This document shows positions 5,422 to 8,944 of a stretch of DNA of 8,944 bases, piece after piece. The stretch comes from Pseudomonadota bacterium. GTDB lineage: Bacteria; Pseudomonadota; Alphaproteobacteria; Acetobacterales; Acetobacteraceae. Position 1 is the stretch's first letter, and every line of letters begins with the position of its first letter. The stretch is taken from assembly GCA_021828605.1 (NCBI GenBank), contig JAJZEG010000276.1, forward strand, positions 1 through 8,944, in the 5' to 3' direction. The notes under the pieces are model-generated. The model saw only the letters and a program-made list of their open reading frames with translations. It searched no databases and had not been told where the DNA came from. Position numbers and translations under genes: made by a program.

Positions 5422-6892
5422 TGCGCGCATCGGCGGTAAGCCCGCCGATGCAAATCACGGTGACCGCTCCATGATCGCCAAACCCGCCGTTGGCGATGGG
5501 ATTGGCGGTGGCGGCACCGCGACCGCTTTGGCGACCGGGGCGCAAATTGGTGAAATTCCGGCAGCGTTGCTGGAATTCCAATCGCCGACGGCGGCTGTCA
5601 TCGCGACACCGATCCCGCGCAGCTCGCGCTATACCGGCTTGGTGGTCAGCAGTCTGGTCGCCTTGCTGTTGATTATCGCGGCGGTGGTGCGCGTCAGCAA
5701 AGTGGTGACCGCACCCGGACGCTTGGTATCGACCGCGCCCACCATGATGATGCAGCCGTTCAACACCTCGATTGTGCAGGCCATTTATGTGCATGAGGGC
5801 GAAATCGTGCGCAAAGGCCAGTTGCTGGCCAAGCTGAACCCCACTTATGCGCGGGCCGATTTGACCGCGTTGCATGCGCAGGTGGTCGCCTTGTCCGCCG
5901 AACAGGCAAGGCTGGTGGCCGAGGCGAATGGCACGGTGTATGCGCCCCGCAATCCCGGCCCATCGGCGGCGTTGCAGGCAGCGATTTTCGCCAGCCGGCA
6001 AGCCGAGCGCACCTACACGATTGAAAATTACAATCAAAAAATCGCTGAACTGCGGATGATTGTCGCGAAAAACGAGGGCGAGGCCGGTTTTTACAAAAAG
6101 CGGGTCAATGTTGCGCAGGCGGTGGAAAACATGCGCACCAAACTGCAAAAATTGCAGGTGGGCAGCAAGTTGAATTCGCTGATTGCGCTGAATGATCGGC
6201 TATCGGTGTCAAGCTCGCTGGCCGGTTCAATCGCGACCGCCGGGGCGGGCGAGCGCGATTTGGCCGCGCAAATCGCCGAGCGCGATGCCTATAAAAAGAA
6301 ATGGATGGCCCATGTCTCCGAGCAATTGGCCCAAACCACCAGCAAGCTGGTCACCGCCCAGCAAGATTTGTCGAAAGCCCAATTGCAGGATCAGCTGGTG
6401 GTGCTGCGCGCACCGCGTGACGCGGTGGTGTTGACGGTCGCGCATGTCTCGGTTGGTTCGGTGCTGGAAACCGGCCAGAAATTCATCTCTCTGGTGCCAA
6501 TCGATGCGCCCTTGACGGTTGAAGCGGATGTTAGCGGCACGGAATCGGGTTATTTGCATCCCGGCGATCCGGTCACGATCAAGTTCGATACTTTGAACTC
6601 GCTGCGCTATGGTTCGGCCAAAGGGATCATCACCTCGGTGAGTGCGGATAGTTTCAGCCCGGAAACCCCGCCCTCGCAAGGCGGCTCCTCCTTGCCAACC
6701 CGCCCGCATAGCCTGTTTTATCGCACGCAAATCTCGCTCGGCGAATTGCTGCTGCACAACACCCCGCCGGGCTTTCGTCTGGTGCCGGGTATGCCGCTGC
6801 AAGCCGATATCAAAGTGGGTCGGCGTTCGGTGATCTCGTATTTCGTCACTAAAATCATGCCGGTGGCGACTGATAGTTTGCATGAGCCGTGA
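5387..6892 (+). CDS. HlyD family type I secretion periplasmic adaptor (membrane fusion protein)
   Basis: This 501-residue protein has the HlyD plan. A Gly/Ala-rich cytoplasmic N-terminal region of ~80 residues precedes a single membrane helix (about 83-101). The first lipoyl half includes VQAIYVHEGEIVRKGQLL (130-147). An alpha-hairpin/coiled-coil region spans ~153-335. The second lipoyl half starts at LVVLRAPRDAVV (337-348) and is followed by a beta-barrel region (~371-476). The C-terminus GMPLQADIKVGRRSVISY (468-485) closely resembles the end of E. coli HlyD. Known role: the adaptor spans the periplasm, linking the ABC exporter to a TolC-like outer-membrane channel, and its cytoplasmic tail can take part in substrate recruitment. 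The tail here is longer than in E. coli HlyD (about 60 residues) and may do this, which is inference. It overlaps the exporter gene by 35 bases and is 37 bases from the Sel1 gene. No TolC gene is nearby, so a channel encoded elsewhere is presumably used. Confidence 0.94.
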   Translation: MDRLQLWLKAISARIGGKPADANHGDRSMIAKPAVGDGIGGGGTATALATGAQIGEIPAALLEFQSPTAAVIATPIPRSSRYTGLVVSSLVALLLIIAAVVRVSKVVTAPGRLVSTAPTMMMQPFNTSIVQAIYVHEGEIVRKGQLLAKLNPTYARADLTALHAQVVALSAEQARLVAEANGTVYAPRNPGPSAALQAAIFASRQAERTYTIENYNQKIAELRMIVAKNEGEAGFYKKRVNVAQAVENMRTKLQKLQVGSKLNSLIALNDRLSVSSSLAGSIATAGAGERDLAAQIAERDAYKKKWMAHVSEQLAQTTSKLVTAQQDLSKAQLQDQLVVLRAPRDAVVLTVAHVSVGSVLETGQKFISLVPIDAPLTVEADVSGTESGYLHPGDPVTIKFDTLNSLRYGSAKGIITSVSADSFSPETPPSQGGSSLPTRPHSLFYRTQISLGELLLHNTPPGFRLVPGMPLQADIKVGRRSVISYFVTKIMPVATDSLHEP

Positions 6893-6929
6893 TCATCAGC
6901 GATAGGGGTGTTCGGCGGATCGAGGTGCG

Positions 6930-8732
6930 ATGGCGTTAACTTTGCGGGACCGGCTGGCGGCGCGCACACCCGAGCGCGCGCTCAGCCGTGGCATCGAAGC
7001 GGCGGATGCGCGTGATTGGAAACGTGCGACCGCTCTCTTCGCCATCGCCGCCGAAGCGGGCCTGACCGAAGCGCAGTTTCGCATCGGTGATTGCTACATG
7101 GCGGGCACCGGCCAGGTGCGTAATTTGCAGGAGGCGGCGCGCTGGTTTCAGCGGGCGGCCAATGCCGGTCATGTCGGCGCGCAATGTCGGCTGGCCAGCC
7201 TTTATTTGCACGGGATTGATGGTCAATCCCTGCAAGCGGGCGCTACTTTGTTCGCCAAACCCTCTGCCACCCCAGGGGTAACCGGCGCTGATTTCGATCT
7301 GGCCCTCCGCTGGGCCCGCTTGGCCGCCAATGCCGGTTCCGCCGATGCGCAATCGATCATCGGCTATATTTTGGCCAATGGTCCCGAGCAGGTGCAGGAC
7401 GCGGATGAAGCGCTCCGCCACTATCATTTATCCGCAGCCCAAGGCTGGCCCCAGGGTCATTTGGGCTTGGGCACGCTGTTGATGCGCGGTGCCGACACCG
7501 CCGAAAAAACCGTCGCCGCCAAAGAGCAAATCGAACACGCCGCCAAAGCCGATTTACCGGCGGCGCATTATTTATTGGGCGTCATCCACGAACAGGCGGT
7601 GGGCACCCTGCCCGATCCGGCGCTGGCTTTGGTGCATTACCGCAAAGCGGCGATTCAGGGGATTCGCAACGCCCAAGCCAAGCTCGGCGCGATGCTGCTC
7701 GCCGGCCAAGGCTGCGCGCCCGATCCGATTGAGGGCGAATCCTGGCTGCGCCGCGCCGCCCTCGCCGGCGATCCGGAGGCCGCCGCCCTGGTCGGCGATC
7801 TCTATGCCCGTGGCGGCGCCCTGCCGCCCAATTACGCCGAAGCCGCGATCTGGTTTCGCGTGGCCGCGCAAGCGGGCCATCGCAGTGCGGCGCGGGCCTT
7901 GGGCATGCTCTATAAAACCGGCGCGGGCGTCGCACGCGACCCGGATGAAGCCGCGCGCTGGCTGGCCCGCGCCGCCGAACAAGGCGATGTGCAAGCCCAG
8001 GCCGATTTGGGCAATTTGCTGATCAGCGGCGAGGCGCGCACCGTGGCGCTCGATGGCCTGCCGGTTCATGAATGGTTCGAGCGCGCCGCCTCCTCGGGCG
8101 ATATGATCGGCGCGTTCAATTTCGGGGTTTGTCTGGCCGAAGGGATCGGCATGCCGCGCGATGATGCGCGCGCGGTGATCTGGCTCAAGCGCGCCGCCGA
8201 AAAAATCGTCAACGCCCAATATTGGTATGGCCGAATGCTGCTCGATGGGCGCGGCATCGAGGCCGATCCGGTCGCCGCCGCCGACTGGATCGGCCGCGCC
8301 GCCGATGCGGGCATGGTCGAGGCGCTGGTGACGCTGGCCGATATGAAATTGCACGGGCGCGGTGGCCCGCGCGATCACCAGGGTGCGGCACGCTTGTTCC
8401 TGCGCGCCACCGAATCCGGCCATGCCGGAGCGATGTTCGCGCTCGGCGCTCTCTATGGCGGCGGGCATGATGTTGAAACCGACCGCGCCGTCGCCTTTGG
8501 CTGGTTCCAGCGCGCCGCCGAGGCCAATCACCCGATCGCGCAAATGATGCTCGGGCGTTACCTCGCACGTGGCCTCGCCGGACCCGCCGACCCGATTACC
8601 GCCCGGCTATGGTTCAAACGCGCGATTGCGCAAGGCATTACCGAGGCCAAAGCCGATCTGGCTGAATTGGACGCGCCCAAACATCAAGGCCCGCCGCAGG
8701 ATTCCGCCTCGCATCGCGCCGCTGGCGATTAG
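6930..8732 (+). CDS. Large Sel1-like repeat (SLR) protein in the type I secretion operon
   Basis: The 600-residue protein is almost entirely Sel1-like repeats, about 14 full ones of ~36 residues between residues 45 and 573. The pattern is roughly A-x-x-x-L-G-x-x-Y-x-x-G-x-G-x-x-x-D-x-x-x-A-x-x-W-x-x-x-A-A-x-x-G; clear examples are 281-316, 317-352, 427-462 and 534-570. Repeat 3 has a roughly 20-residue insertion (~99-120), and repeat 10 has a slightly lengthened loop (~368-377). The N-terminus (MALTLRDRLAARTPERALSR) is not a signal peptide and no membrane helix is seen, so a cytoplasmic location is likely. Known role of the family: TPR-like helical solenoids that act as protein-protein scaffolds; no catalytic function is expected. 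The ATG at 6930 follows GAGG by four bases. The 37-base gap after the adaptor gene and same direction suggest co-transcription. A job in substrate handling or assembly of the exporter is inferred only from position. Confidence 0.9.
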   Translation: MALTLRDRLAARTPERALSRGIEAADARDWKRATALFAIAAEAGLTEAQFRIGDCYMAGTGQVRNLQEAARWFQRAANAGHVGAQCRLASLYLHGIDGQSLQAGATLFAKPSATPGVTGADFDLALRWARLAANAGSADAQSIIGYILANGPEQVQDADEALRHYHLSAAQGWPQGHLGLGTLLMRGADTAEKTVAAKEQIEHAAKADLPAAHYLLGVIHEQAVGTLPDPALALVHYRKAAIQGIRNAQAKLGAMLLAGQGCAPDPIEGESWLRRAALAGDPEAAALVGDLYARGGALPPNYAEAAIWFRVAAQAGHRSAARALGMLYKTGAGVARDPDEAARWLARAAEQGDVQAQADLGNLLISGEARTVALDGLPVHEWFERAASSGDMIGAFNFGVCLAEGIGMPRDDARAVIWLKRAAEKIVNAQYWYGRMLLDGRGIEADPVAAADWIGRAADAGMVEALVTLADMKLHGRGGPRDHQGAARLFLRATESGHAGAMFALGALYGGGHDVETDRAVAFGWFQRAAEANHPIAQMMLGRYLARGLAGPADPITARLWFKRAIAQGITEAKADLAELDAPKHQGPPQDSASHRAAGD

Positions 8733-8944
8733 AGCGCGGTATGTTCAGCTTGACGCAAGCGCGCCAATCTGACCGCACTCTCACTTTATGGTGCGAGGCT
8801 GATTCACGCTTTTCATTGCCGCGCGTGGCGCGTCAATTCCAAACGATCAGGCTTGTCTTATGAATATTCCGCCGATTGAGCGATAATGGTTCACCGTCAG
8901 CGGGGGACCACCCGCTGACGGTGAAGGGGTCGGATCGGGATCAG
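8733..8944. other. Non-coding right end of window
   Basis: No convincing gene is seen on either strand in this 212-base stretch. It contains an imperfect stem-loop (arms 8778-8784 and 8791-8797, one mismatch, loop TTTATG) 46 bases after the Sel1 stop. A short GC-rich inverted repeat CGCGC-GTG-GCGCG lies at 8820-8832. An eight-codon reading frame (8860-8886) has no support beyond a start and stop. The strong hairpin at 8890-8925 is listed separately. Any of the stem-loops could contribute to ending the upstream operon, but none is followed by a clear T-run. Confidence 0.6.
8890..8925. repeat. Perfect 15-base inverted repeat with 6-base loop
   Basis: The arm TTCACCGTCAGCGGG (8890-8904) is exactly complementary to CCCGCTGACGGTGAA (8911-8925) around the loop GGACCA. 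The stem is GC-rich and stable. No T-tract follows on either strand (the plus strand continues AGGGGTCGG), so a standard intrinsic terminator is not supported. Alternatives are a factor-dependent terminator, a REP-like dispersed palindrome, or an end of a mobile element lying beyond the window. Confidence 0.85.

Noticed and set aside
5219..6148. Minus-strand open frame of 309 codons across the exporter/adaptor junction
   Set aside because: It lies antisense to two strongly recognised genes, is rich in His, Arg and Gln as expected for a shadow frame, and has no recognisable domain.
7572..8543. Minus-strand open frame of 323 codons opposite the Sel1 gene
   Set aside because: It is a shadow of a GC-rich repeat gene; it shows no family-like motif, and the plus strand encodes an unmistakable Sel1 repeat protein throughout.
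8778..8797. Intrinsic terminator for the secretion operon
   Set aside because: The stem is short with one mismatch and is followed by GCTGATTC rather than a T-run; it is noted only in the description of the right-end region.
8860..8886. Eight-codon reading frame just before the terminal hairpin, as a possible leader peptide
   Set aside because: It has no ribosome binding site, no run of regulatory codons, and the hairpin after it has no alternative pairing or T-tract typical of attenuators.

Overview
The window looks like a piece of an alphaproteobacterial chromosome, most likely Rhodospirillales/Acetobacteraceae-like. This rests on fairly high GC with many GCG/GCC/CGC codons, short intergenic gaps, and alphaproteobacterial-style YqgE, GNAT and polyprenol-phosphate glycosyltransferase proteins. 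The taxonomic call is an impression from composition and gene style, not a database match. I saw no tRNA, rRNA, CRISPR array, transposase or phage gene.

Left part (1-1534, minus strand): a two-gene unit. A 161-residue Prx5-type peroxiredoxin is followed, with a 4-base stop/start overlap, by a family-2 glycosyltransferase fused to a C-terminal GtrA membrane domain. The glycosyltransferase runs off the left edge of the window and lacks only its C-terminal end. Divergent from this unit, after a 156-base gap holding a perfect 7-1-7 palindrome, lies a plus-strand YqgE/AlgH (UPF0301) gene. Its product has an unusual low-complexity N-terminal extension built partly from two short in-frame DNA tandem repeats. 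A phosphinothricin-acetyltransferase-like GNAT gene on the minus strand converges on it with a 7-base gap.

Centre and right (3193-8732, plus strand): an apparent three-gene operon. Gene one is a type I secretion ABC exporter with a degenerate C39-like domain, six-helix membrane domain and ATPase. Gene two is a HlyD-family periplasmic adaptor that starts 35 bases inside the exporter gene behind a strong Shine-Dalgarno sequence. Gene three, 37 bases further on, is a 600-residue, signal-less Sel1-like repeat protein made almost entirely of about 14 helical repeats. The first two genes supply the inner-membrane half of a HlyB/HlyD-type export machine. No outer-membrane TolC partner and no RTX-type substrate gene is present here. 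The Sel1 protein is the least explained component; its position suggests it works with the exporter or substrate on the cytoplasmic side, but this is inference.

Right end (8733-8944): no convincing gene. The stretch carries a weak stem-loop soon after the operon and, near the edge, a perfect 15-base inverted repeat with a 6-base loop and no T-tract. This could be an unusual terminator, a REP-like palindrome or a mobile-element end.
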